Position numbers and translations under genes: made by a program. The notes under the pieces were generated by a model, which did not search any database, was not told the DNA's origin, and was given only the letters and a program-made list of their open reading frames with translations. Shown piece after piece: positions 24,188 to 33,410 of a stretch of DNA of 64,000 nt (the stretch's first letter is position 1; each line of letters begins with the position of its first letter). Location: NCBI GenBank assembly GCA_950022655.1, contig OX465579.1, positions 46,169,950 to 46,233,949 on the forward strand. The letters are read 5' to 3'. The stretch comes from Alentia gelatinosa (Eukaryota; Annelida; Polychaeta; Phyllodocida; Polynoidae).

Positions 24188-24600
24188 TCAGGCTCTAAGC
24201 ACCAACTCCATATACTTCTTAGGGTTTACCAGAAGGGCCCGCGCGCCTCCGGCGGCCGGTCCAGTAACATGACAGTCAACTTCGTCGTCCATCTCGACCG
24301 GGGCGGGGGCAGTGTCCCTTGTGGGGGTGCTAGTTGCAATCGGGCGGCGGTATGCGTCGCAGACAATGTCCTCCATAGTCTCCTCCAGGGCGTTAGAGGC
24401 CGGGGAAGCGAGGGTTTGTGTATTGTCCGGGCAATCCCGTGCCGGAGAAACATTAGAAATTAAAGAGACCGAGGGTATCGAGGCACAGACCACTACTCCA
24501 GGGTCGGGGTGCTCCTCCAGTGAGGACTCGATACCATCGTCCAGCCTAGGCCCAATTCCCTCCAGCCGTTGAGAGGAGGGTGCGTCCCGACTGGCCCGGC
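24188..24600 (-). pseudogene. Gag-like C-terminal frame of the Ngaro element
   Basis: A proline-, serine- and acidic-rich frame (EEHPDPGVVV, SPARDCPDNTQT, EDIVCDAYRR) ending NPKKYMELVLRA. Codon use is GC-rich like the other Ngaro frames. The open frame extends upstream into hydrophobic sequence that is probably out of phase, so the coding part is estimated to begin near 24600, where the previous gag frame ends. No zinc knuckle is seen. Confidence 0.4.
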
Positions 24601-25046
24601 GTGGAGGGGCCAGCTGGATCGGCAGCGGTCGGTACAACATGAGAAACAACACGATGCATAAAAACCTGAGAAACATCAGAAGATACACGTGAAACATCAG
24701 CATGAGTAACAAAATTGTTTTCAGAGATACATTCAACACCAGAGAAATCAGAGGCGCAGTCAAAGTGTATGTCAGATAGAACCTGCGTGTGGGCACGACC
24801 ATGTGCACGTTTGTTTTTGTTTTCGTCCTTGACGACCACGTGACCAGTTAGCACGTGACCGGGGCGCCCGCAAGCATTGTTTATGTTTGGTGAAAGCACG
24901 TGGCTTTTGTTTACACGTGAGGAGAGGCTTGGTGTATTGAGAACGGGTCGGTGCACAGAGCGTAGATCAGTATGTTTATGACGGGTTTTACTCGGTCCAT
25001 TTCCCAATCTACTAGAATTATAGAAAACATCATGTTTACTTCCCAA
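24546..25046 (-). pseudogene. Gag-like middle frame of the Ngaro element
   Basis: A 166-codon frame between the N- and C-terminal gag pieces. It is hydrophilic, rich in His, Ser and Val, and ends just after PAGPSTPGQSGRTL, where the neighbouring frame takes over with a similar basic/Ser-rich composition. It shows no recognisable domain. It is inferred to be part of gag from position and continuity only. Confidence 0.35.
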
Positions 25047-25069
25047 ACCCCAGAGCCGCGAGGGTGGTT

Positions 25070-25441
25070 TTATAGGCCAGTGCGCTGATCACAGTCACGG
25101 ATGGGTGAGCGGGCCCGGGCGGTCGAGTTCCTTACATACAGGTCGGGCTGCCCTGGCGCGTTGTTAGAAGCGTCCGTTGGCGTCTTGTCTCGGACGAGCT
25201 GGGACAACATTGAAGTAATGCTGTCCAACCTCCTGTCAATTGTGTCCACTCTTCCGGCGACATCTTGAATGACCGTGGCATTTTGTCTGGCCGATGGCCC
25301 TGACACCGCTGAGGACGCCGGCGACCCGGTAGAGCTGTCGTAGTCGCCATCTTCGTCGGAGTGAGTTCCCGGATTTTCTTGAGTCTTTTTCCGGGGGTTA
25401 TTCGGTTTCTTCGGAGAAGCCGGCTGCTTACGTCTTGTCAT
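25070..25441 (-). CDS. Gag-like N-terminal frame of the Ngaro element
   Basis: 123 codons from the Met at 25441 (MTRRKQPASPKKPNN). A very basic N-terminus is followed by an acidic/Ser-rich linker (SDEDGDYDSS) and a predicted coiled-coil segment (AGRVDTIDRRLDSITSML). This organisation is common in retroelement gag proteins that self-assemble and bind RNA. I chose this start over the longer frame because the upstream part is hydrophobic and unlike a gag. The frame stops at 25070, and the next gag-like frame continues in another phase, so either the copy is damaged or the ORF is short. Confidence 0.5.
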   Translation of the reverse strand: MTRRKQPASPKKPNNPRKKTQENPGTHSDEDGDYDSSTGSPASSAVSGPSARQNATVIQDVAGRVDTIDRRLDSITSMLSQLVRDKTPTDASNNAPGQPDLYVRNSTARARSPIRDCDQRTGL

Positions 25442-25590
25442 ATTGCAGGTGGTTAAGTCACGGTAGAATAAGAGTAAATAGTAAAAATATGAAAAGCAGG
25501 CGTACCAAGAGTAGAGCAGTAGCACCGCAGTAAAGAAAAAATTCCTGTGCACCAGCGGTGAGTGCAAAGACAGGAATGAGTGTTCGTTGC

Positions 25591-25606
25591 TGGTCATGTG
25601 ACCAGT
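25591..25606. repeat. Perfect 16-bp palindrome upstream of gag
   Basis: CTGGTCATGTGACCAG lies in the leader of the Ngaro-like element, 150 bases before the gag start. Its role is unknown. Confidence 0.4.
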
Positions 25607-26109
25607 TGAATACATTAGCGGAGTGTTTGATTAACCACCACAGTGCATTCGATTATTTAACTAGATAGAAGGTAACACAGCCCGGCAGTAAATTTTAGGT
25701 TATTTGCAATTACTGCACAATGCACAGTCACATAAGTTTAGGAAAAGATAGATATACCAATACAAGTAAGTAATACAAGTAATACATAGCAAATCTTCTG
25801 ATCACTTAATGATATTTACATAGTTGCCTGGAAGAATGATCCACAGGATCGAACGCAAAAAAGACTCTATATAAAAAAAGAAAATCTCCTGATCACATAT
25901 TAGTTAATTGGCGCTGTTGTAAGAGGTCTTTTTTAACTGGCATCTAAAACAAGTCACCTCTTGGTAAAAACTGAGTTTCTTTAGATAGCTGTCCCCAAAG
26001 AATATTTCCCTCATATAACGGTGATTTACGATATTTTGCAGTATTTGGAGTCTTAACTCTAAGAATAACCTTTTTTGCCTGTTTAGTAGCTTCTTCAGCT
26101 TCTCCATTT

Positions 26110-26342
26110 AATTAGTGTCAAGAGATGACTAGCTCTTCTGAATTTCAAAGGACTAATGCCAATCCTTTGAAGCAATTCTTCAATATATATGCATATCCCA
26201 TACTCTTCTAATCCCTATAGCTGCTCTTATACTTTTGTTTAATAATGTTTGCACTTTTTGTTGCTGTTGCTGAGTCCAAATGTATGAAACGAAGTTGCAA
26301 TACTCAATAACAGGTATCATCTTATGCTCGACAAAGCATATA
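26110..26342 (-). pseudogene. LINE RT C-terminal (thumb) fragment
   Basis: Translating the minus strand with frame changes gives IPVIEYCNF, NKSIRAAIGIRR and LLQRIGISPLKFRRASHLL. These are the region downstream of the RT core in Jockey/CR1-type LINEs. It carries on from the LINE piece at 27598-28640, with the palindromic element (26343-27569) lying exactly between them. Stops and shifts make it non-functional. Confidence 0.6.
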
Positions 26343-27569
26343 GACCCTCTTCACACTGGCGCCATCTTGTAATGGCCGACATGTAGATCACACCAGAACG
26401 AGGCGAAAGACTCTGGCATGTAGCACCCACACTGCAGCAGGTGCCTAATACTATAATGATGCAAAATATAAACCGCTCTGGCTTCATGAATAATCGGCCG
26501 AATTTTATGTTTAAGATAATGCTAGAAAGCTGAGACCTAGGCCTATCAGTTGGTATATATATGATATAACCATGTTTTGGATAAGATTTCCTGTCATGGA
26601 ATGAATATCGGAACTGTTTTGGTAAAAAACATTAAAACTTGTTAATTTCCTTTTTTCACAGCGGTTTAATTAAAAATCTACCGCGATGACATATACAAAT
26701 AAACATCCTACCTTCTAAGGCATTTCAAGACGATTAAAATGATACCAATATTACCAGGTTGTGATAGATATTTCCTCAGGTAATGGCCTAATACTGCATC
26801 AGAGAATTGTCAGGAAATTTGGGAATTTGTTAGCAAAAATCTAAGTTTTTTTCTAGCTTGAAAAAATGTGACTTGCTCTGGCTTTGTGTATAACAGGCCG
26901 ATCTTTACAAATAAAGCATTATTAGAAAGCTAAGACTCTAAACTATTTGTTGGTGTATATATCATATACCTATGCCTTGGCAAAGATTTCCCGTGATAGC
27001 TTCAAAACTTAGATTTTTTCTGACCAATTCCAAAATTTCCTAACAATTGACTAATACATTATTAGTCCATTACCTCAGGAAATATCTATCACAACCTGGT
27101 AATATTGGTATCATTTTAATCGTCTTGAAAAGCCTAATAAGATGGGATGTTTATTGCCAGAGGTCATCGCGATAGATTTTTCATGAAATCAGTGTAAATA
27201 CAGGAAGGTAACATGTTTTAGTTTTTTTTGCCTAAAACAATTCTGATTTTCCATCTATGAGAGGAAATCTTACCCATACCACAGATATACCATAAATAGT
27301 ACCAGCAGATAGCCCTAAGTCTCAGCTTTCTAACCATGTTTTGATTATAAAATTCGGCCATTTATTTATGACAGAAGAGCGATTTTTATTTGTATTATTA
27401 TAGAGGTATTAGGCACCTGCTACAGTGTTGGCTTCACTCTGACAGTGCACGCCTCGTTCTGAAGTGCGGAAATTTCGCTGGTGCGCGGCTGGTACTTTAT
27501 CAAGTACATAGAACCAGCGAAACCCGTTATCACGGCGATCGCCACGCCACGCTTATGTGCAAGAGGTGA
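26343..27569. mobile_element. Palindromic non-autonomous element, copy 2
   Basis: 1,227 bp, the uninterrupted form of the element at 589-2743 in reverse orientation. The left end (GACCCTCTTCACACTGGCGC) and the right end (CGCCACGCCACGCTTATG...CACCT on the complement) delimit it. Inside, the arms TCAAGACGATTAAAATG and CATTTTAATCGTCTTGA are inverted. A module containing TCGGCC, TTATTCATGA and TTTCTAACAATG recurs in alternating orientation. It interrupts a LINE and so arrived after it. Confidence 0.8.
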
Positions 27570-27597
27570 ATAGCAGCTCGCTCCGTTATAAAATACC

Positions 27598-28640
27598 TCA
27601 GTTTTCGTAGTATAGTCGGAAAAGCCTCAGATTAAAGTTCCTTATAATCTTGTTATACTGTTTATCAAAATTCAGTCTATTATCTATGATAAGTCCTATG
27701 TAATTGTAATACTGGACTGCTAGTAAACTATAATTCCCCATTCTAGCTGGTTTAATCCTGTCAAGATCCCTTTTGTTCCCGCACCACATAACCTTAGATA
27801 TTTTGTAATTCACCATTAAGTTATTATTCCTAACCCAAGAATCAATTCTGAAAAGATCAATTTCCATGTTGTCTAGAACAATATTCTGGTTTTCCCCATG
27901 AACTAATAAAGCAAATCATCGGCATACATTGCTACCTTAGTGCTCATTCTTTACAGTTTTAACCAAATCATTAATGAATATAATAAAAGAACAGTGGTCC
28001 TAATACAGAACCTTGAGGAACTCCCATGCTTACATTTGTTTCTTCTGAAACTCTTCCATTTATTTTCGTCTGCTGAGTTCTATTATACAGGTTTTGATAA
28101 AGCAGGCAGAACCGTAATGGGCCACCAATTTCCTATTTCCATCAATGATCCACTATTCGGAATAGGTGCAATGATACCATTTTAAAAACTTTTGGGAAGT
28201 ATTTTTTCAATAACCTGGTTCACAATGTCCATAAGAATTTCCGGTCCTTTACTCAATATCTTTTTAAGAATACCAGTTTTGACTTCCAAGATTACAGAAC
28301 TTTTTTCATTACTAAGATTTTTAATTAACAAACTGGCTTTCTCCCTATCAATAAAGAAATTATAATATTCAGTCAAGTGTATATCTTGCAAATTGATAAA
28401 GTCTTCATTATCATTATAAACAACTGGGTTTTCACATTCCCCTGCCTTAGCAAAGTATAAGTTCATCTGATCTTCAATTGAGACTTTACCATTTATCTCT
28501 CCTTCTCCGTCGGTAACCGGAAAATCTGTATTGCAAGTTTTACCACCATCCCAACAACATTTAATACTTCTCCAAAATTTCTTTGGATTTCCAGATAGCC
28601 CTACATAGTAGTAGATAATAAGAGATAACAGAAAGTTCAT
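27598..28640 (-). pseudogene. Jockey/CR1-type LINE reverse transcriptase relic
   Basis: From right to left on the minus strand: a 152-codon frame (28182-28640) matching the region ahead of the RT core (NPKKFWRSIKCCW, LYFAKAG); then, out of frame, VSMGVPQGSVLGPLFF; then MYADD (27915-27926), the motif C acid pair; then an 89-codon frame (27598-27867) with DSWVRNNNLMVNYKISKVMW and YIGLIIDNRLNF, the post-catalytic region. RT copies LINE RNA at the nicked target. Several shifts and stops interrupt it and no endonuclease domain is present, so this is a 5'-truncated dead copy. Confidence 0.8.
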
Positions 28641-30532
28641 CTAGGGTAGGTGGGTGTTATCAGAATTGGCTGACGGTCCGCGAGTCAATGGTCGAGTGCA
28701 GAGAGGCCGGTATGAAAGTGCTTGGCCACCTGACCAGCGGGTGCACGTGATCGGTGCGGTCCCGTGGGTGGCCGAGGTGTCCTTAGTTACTGGGTCCTCT
28801 TCTGTCTCCATTACCGCCAACCTCCTGTTAGTCCTAATGACAATTAACATGGCTAGGCGAGACCTAGAAAGATACAACGTGATAGTAGTATCTAAGTTTT
28901 GAGAGTCATTATCCTTTGATACAGGTGGGTATGGAGCTCGAGAATCGACTTCAACGTGCTGGTTGTGGGTTCGGCGATGACGTCACAATTAGACAGTGCT
29001 CTACTGCACCTGACCCTATGGTGATTTAGTGCCGACTGAGGGGTGATCATTTGGTCGTGAGTCGATTGGTGCTCAATAGCCAGCAATGGAGCTGTAGAGG
29101 GGCTATGGCCACAATCATTGGAACCCGATGACAGAAGGATCTCCAATAGTCTTTTACTGGTTGTGCTACCATCGCCCCATTCTGAGCTCGAGGCGACTCC
29201 CCTGTTCTCAATGCTCACAGGGAAGAATGGTTTACGATGACATGAAAAATCAGATATGGTGCCCCCTCAAAAGCACTATATTCGAATGACCCTCCTTAAG
29301 GAGCAGCCGTCTTTATTACCTGATTTAAACCCCAAGAGAAGATATTGCCTTCTTTTGTTTTATCATTCATTAAGCAGGCACCTTGCCTATATATGGAACG
29401 AGAAGTGTATAATTGCACTGTGTGCCTGTACGAAAATTACTTATGGGTTCTGTTATAATTAAGAGTGTGTTATAACATAGGTTAGTGTGAGTGAAGTGAG
29501 ACACAGTGGTATGATACTAGAGTTATAGATAGAAGGAATAAAAATCACAGGTGTTCCCTATAAGGCAGTGGTTGGTCATGTGATGTTCAGATGATTGGAA
29601 AAGAGGTTCAAGTACATTAGAGTGCTGCCCCACTCTGCACAGCAGAGTAAGAAGGAACCATGTAGATGATAGCAAGGTGAGCATTGCTTGCTGCTTTGCA
29701 CCTAATAGAATGTTCAGCAGGTACTGGAGGCCTCAATCTATCTGGAGTGAACTTGCCCTGCTAACTGGTGTGTGTGTAAAGCAGGTTTACTCGGTGCGCT
29801 CCTAAAAAACTGACATTTGTGAATCCAACTCTCAATGAAACAGCACATGGAGTGGATATTATCAGGACTCCTAACGCTGTGAACTGCAAAGGATCCCATC
29901 TGGTTATGTGAACTATAGGGAGAATATTTACAAATTGAAGAATATATTCAAATTGAAGAATATAACTGTGATAGAATCATAATTCTGTTATGAAACTATT
30001 ATCTTCAGACACTTAGACTTCATCAAATAATATCATATTTACAGCGATCATACATCTATATGCACCCTACCTAATTCCAGAATTTCATAATTCTCCGCTA
30101 AGTATTTCACCCGCGACAGATATTTTCCTGATAAATCACACACAATACCCTACGACAGGCTATAAAAATTCCAACATGTTGATTTAATCGGGAACTCTAC
30201 GATTGACGTTTTCGATCGCAGCCTATCGTGAGGTATCGTAGACGCCATCGCAGAAACCTGTTCCACCTATCACGATTTTTGCTGACCTCCCAATAGAATC
30301 GGTATGGTGTCGGGAAGGCAGTCGTAGGGCCTATCGGGACCAGAATCGTGGTAGGTGGGGGCCCGGCTTAAGGTCCTTCCGCTGTGCAAAGCGCTGTTCA
30401 ACCAAGCTCTAGAGTGTTTGCCCTTCCTTAATAAAACAATTGTGGGAAAATCATTATTATTGGATGCAACTTGAGTATTATTGTTTCTACATAAACTACA
30501 CAAGGACCAACATGTTAAATATTATCTGCTCC
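28641..30532. other. Stretch without a recognised gene
   Basis: GC-moderate sequence with antiparallel short frames at 28.6-29.2 kb. No motif or repeat assignment. A degraded ATCG-rich MITE relative lies at the right end (about 30195-30369). Confidence 0.4.
30195..30369. mobile_element. ATCG-rich MITE relic
   Basis: Contains CTACGATTGACG, CCTATCGTGAGGTATCG and, at the right end, CGTGGTAGGTGGGGGCCCGG. These resemble the ends and words of the element at 4837-5110. Confidence 0.45.
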
Positions 30533-30588
30533 TTAAGTCTCAGGATTGGTTATGATTCTATTTCTTGGACCAATATAAATATAGGTAG
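30533..30588 (-). CDS. Candidate terminal coding exon of a small host gene
   Basis: Preceded on the minus strand by a good acceptor (CCTTTTCATTACAG). Read in the phase left by the exon at 30811-30877, it encodes TYIYIGPRNRIITNPET and then a stop at 30533. Phase compatibility across both introns is the main support. No polyadenylation signal is obvious just downstream, and the product is not recognised. Confidence 0.35.
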
Positions 30589-30810
30589 CTGTAATGAAAA
30601 GGCCATCCATTGCCAACCTTTTTCAGGCTCGAATTAATTCAACAAGCAATAAACACATTATCATTTACACATGGTGATTTCTGTTGGCTTAACGACAGGA
30701 AGAGGAGTCTGAATACTCTAAATACTACTACTAAAAGTATGACTGTGGCATGTTCAGACGCTTATAAAAAAGTATTACATTCACCCTAAATACTGGGACC
30801 TGTGTCTTAC

Positions 30811-30877
30811 CTGTCTGGGCAACTGTCAGTGCAAATTGTGTCCGGCAGTTCACAATAAACGTCACCATCATGTTTGC
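30811..30877 (-). CDS. Candidate internal exon of a small host gene
   Basis: 67 bases flanked by a clear acceptor (AATATGTTTCACAG) and a consensus donor (CAG, then GTAAGA). It encodes ANMMVTFIVNCRTQFALTVA and leaves one base for the next codon. It starts in phase 0, as expected from the exon at 31191-31299. No family recognised; the segment is hydrophobic in its first half. Confidence 0.4.
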
Positions 30878-31190
30878 CTGTGAAACATATTTATTGCCTG
30901 ACCTATGGTAGACCCGCACTAAACCACGCATCCACACAGCGTCAGCTCCGGAACATACCAGCGTTAATAAGGAGACAAACCGGCTTACCAACCTGCTCCC
31001 AGCCGCCCTGCCTACCACCGACAACCAAGATAAATTGGCAGCTTAATTGTTTTTGGTCTGTGCTGGTTTAGAGTGTTGGAACCTCGTGTTTTCGATATCT
31101 AGCGAGAAGCTGCGCGCCCTGTGCGGGCCCCGGATGATGACTTGTGCCGTGCCGCTGGTTCCCTTTTCTTGTACTTTTTGCTTGACATAC

Positions 31191-31299
31191 CAAGACATGT
31201 ACATGCTCAGTTTTCTTCAGGTCAATTTTTGCTGACACCCCATCGAGTCCTTCGTAATCATATTTGTCTACAGCCATGTCTAATATTGGTGGAGACATT
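31191..31299 (-). CDS. Candidate first coding exon of a small host gene
   Basis: Flanked by an acceptor (TATATGTCCACAG) and a donor (CTTG, then GTATGT). The ATG lies one base into the exon and begins [18 protein letters not shown], followed by a Lys/Asp-rich stretch, and ends in phase 0. With the exons at 30811-30877 and 30533-30588 it predicts a protein of 76 residues that I do not recognise. The upstream intron would end in a long TA microsatellite (31309-31470) instead of a pyrimidine tract, which weakens the model. Confidence 0.4.
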
Positions 31300-31307
31300 C
31301 TGTGGAC

Positions 31308-31308
<1 letters not shown>

Positions 31309-31338
<30 letters not shown>

Positions 31339-31393
31339 TATATACATATATATATATATACTAATATATATATATACTAATATATATACACAC

Positions 31394-31466
<73 letters not shown>

Positions 31467-31470
31467 TTAT
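31309..31470. repeat. TA-dominated microsatellite
   Basis: About 160 bases of TATATA with a few CATA/CACA interruptions. It lies ten bases from the acceptor of the candidate exon on the minus strand. Confidence 0.95.
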
Positions 31471-31493
31471 AGAGGAAACCTATGAAAGTCTAG

Positions 31494-31764
31494 GGTCTGA
31501 GCCCGTATCCCATCGAGTTTGAATCACGTAGTAATTCACAAGGCGAAGCCGCGTGAATTACTGTGTGATTCAAATGAGATGGGATCGAGCTCTGACCAAA
31601 AACTTGAATGGGTTTCTGAATTTATCTCACCCTTAACATTGACTAATGAGCTAACATTTGTGACATTATCCCCCATTGGATATTTTTCCTAAATATCTAA
31701 TGGGCGTTAGATACGAGTTCCCAATGTTAAGTCTATGGAGAAAAAATATCTGGGGTGAGATAAA
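31494..31764. mobile_element. Composite foldback element (hairpin + GGGGTGAGATAA module)
   Basis: The left half is a hairpin: arms 31494-31539 and 31553-31597 include GTAGTAATTCAC against GTGAATTACT and ATCCCATCGAG against a mismatched complement, with loop AAGGCGAAGCCGC. The right half (31620-31764) has inverted ends TTATCTCACCC and GGGGTGAGATAA and contains CCCAATGTTAAGTCTATGG. The same two parts occur together at 9097-9381 and, in reversed order, at 61973-62259. Confidence 0.75.
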
Positions 31765-32649
31765 TATACATATATGCATATAAGACTGTGGGCATGCACT
31801 TCCTCGTTACAGGCTCGTGAGGGGTTGAGATCTGGTGTAAGAATGAGAGTGGGGAAAGGAAGATAACCTTTAGATGAAAAATTGTCGGCCTATAGATGCT
31901 AAGATGCATCATTTATTCATTTGAATCGCATCGATCATGCGATTATAATGATTATATATGTGAAGTGAATTGAATCTTAAATTTTAGATGTGTAATAGAT
32001 TTGATTTGACCGTTGGGTAAATAGAAGTAACTTGAATTATGATATACACAAATATGCTCAACTCTGGTGAACCCCAAGACAATTTAGTCCTACAGTAGAC
32101 TTATCCCAGGGACACCTATTGAGAGCAATCAGCCAAAGCTGCAATCAGCAAGAGGACAATCGTCTGGGCGAATTGTCTTGGGTACTATCACGTGGAGAGT
32201 GGTGGCAGTCGTGTGGTGCGGTGGGGGTGGGGGTGGCGAGGGGTGAACAATCCAGCGACCGTCTGTAGGTTAACATAGAATAAGAACAAAAGATCAATCG
32301 AAAACTACAGTAGTGTGGATCTCAAATATACTCTTTTTTATACCGTACCAAATTCATTTCAGCGTCTATAATGTTGCTTTTCTGTATAGTCATGCGTTTC
32401 TTTGCTTGACTCATATTCATTGATTCACTCTATAACATGATTACTCAGCTGCATTGTCCAAGCTGCATTGCAGAATATAGATAGTCTGGGTTATAGTGCT
32501 GATCGGTCCCAAGAGATGGCATGCGTCATTATCCCCGCTATTAAAACAAAGGAGTGTTCCTAATGGACCGTATGGCAGTAAATACATGACCATTCTATCT
32601 TCATATGTCCAGGGTTTGAACCTTCTATCATGATAAATGGTCATTTCGA
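31765..32649. other. Stretch without a recognised gene
   Basis: Includes a G-rich run near 32218-32243. A minus-strand frame at 32441-32644 could be an exon, but its splice signals are weak and the product is unrecognised. Confidence 0.35.
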
Positions 32650-33261
32650 GGTATTATTACATACCTATAGCCGAACGTCAGTGAAATACTACCCTCTCCC
32701 AGGGGTGTAGTATTCGTCTACTATGGCCCAGTATGGTGCGCTTCGTCTCACTGCAAGATTCTAACGTGCATGTAGCCAAGTGCTATTCGATAGGCGTGCA
32801 TATTCGACGTCATCGCGACCAATGTTTACAAACATGGCGGACGACTTCGAATCGTGACTTGAAACTCTCGATACAGGCCCCCCGTATCAACTACGAGTTT
32901 CTGATGACCATTTATCAAGGTAGCAAACGTGTGGTTATCACCTAAAACAGTTTAAAGAGCTAAAAAATTCGAAATCGATCGATAGTAACAACAACCCGAT
33001 CGACTTGGGCGGCAACGGGGGACGCACAGACACGATTACGCTGATTCCCGGGCGATACTCCCTCTGCTCTCGTATTTTCTGCTAAGTGCACGCCTACTGA
33101 ATAGCAACCTAACATCCGTTCCGCGAGTGACGGTATTATCGCGCATGCGCACATCCTGCGCAACTTCCGGTTCGTAGCAGACAGTGTCAACATGGAGTGG
33201 TTGTGACTTAAGAACTCGATAAATGGCGTCTTTCTGATCGGATAAAGGTATGTAATAATAA
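32650..33261. mobile_element. Promoter-like segment bounded by short inverted repeats
   Basis: TATTATTACATACCT at 32650 and its complement AGGTATGTAATAATA ending at 33261 flank 612 bp. Beyond the perfect 15 bases, similarity continues weakly. The end resembles the ends of a small element at 62628-62772 (TATTATTATATACCTA) and of the hairpin-minisatellite family (TATTCCTATATACC). It may be a MITE-like insertion that carries promoter sites. Alternatively the end similarity is coincidental and both copies are splice donors (GTATGT). Confidence 0.4.
32800..33247. promoter_or_regulatory. CRE, YY1, NRF1 and ETS sites; possible bidirectional promoter
   Basis: GACGTCA (32806-32812) is CRE-like, AACATGGCGGACG (near 32830) is a YY1-type site, GCGCATGCGC (33141-33150) is an NRF1 site and ACTTCCGGTT (33163-33172) an ETS site. 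Outward-facing GTATGT donors at 32664 (minus) and 33248 (plus) could end non-coding first exons in both directions. The minus one would feed the candidate coding exon at 31191-31299. The short ATG frames here stop almost at once. Confidence 0.45.
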
Positions 33262-33410
33262 GAAAACGCCCTTACTATGGCCAGAACTATGTCTTAGTTC
33301 TCGGTCACCTATCGCCGACATTTAGCCCTTCGCCTACGGCGTCGTGGCGAACGTCGGCGATAGGTGACCTCGAACTAAGACATAGTTCGGCCACAGTTAG
33401 GTCGTTTTCT
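33261..33410. repeat. Long near-perfect hairpin
   Basis: Arms of about 58 bases. The inner 30 or so pair almost perfectly (GTTCTCGGTCACCTATCGCC against GGCGATAGGTGACC) around a loop containing TTCGCCTACGGCG. The outer parts (AGAAAACG against CGTTTTCT) pair with mismatches. Same architecture as the hairpins at 9097, 31494, 62119 and 62782, but a different sequence. Confidence 0.85.

Larger units (their letters stand above)
20894..25686 (-). mobile_element. Ngaro-like (DIRS-group) tyrosine-recombinase retroelement
   Basis: On the minus strand the order is gag-like frames (25441 to 24188), RT/RNase H (23612 to 21980) and tyrosine recombinase (21922 to 21008). No methyltransferase or integrase is present, which fits the Ngaro branch of DIRS elements. 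A 9-base inverted match (GCCGGGCTG at 20894, CAGCCCGGC at 25678) flanks the unit and may mark its ends. This is weak, and I found no long split direct repeats. The pol enzymes keep their catalytic residues. gag is frameshifted and separated from pol by about 0.57 kb of non-coding sequence. Confidence 0.75.

Noticed and set aside
31121..31522. 133-codon plus-strand frame with Tyr-Ile repeats
   Set aside because: The repeats are a translation of the TA microsatellite, and the rest is antisense to the candidate minus-strand exon.
32218..32243. G-rich run as a G-quadruplex
   Set aside because: Only three runs of three or more G are clearly available, so a stable four-run quadruplex is not supported.
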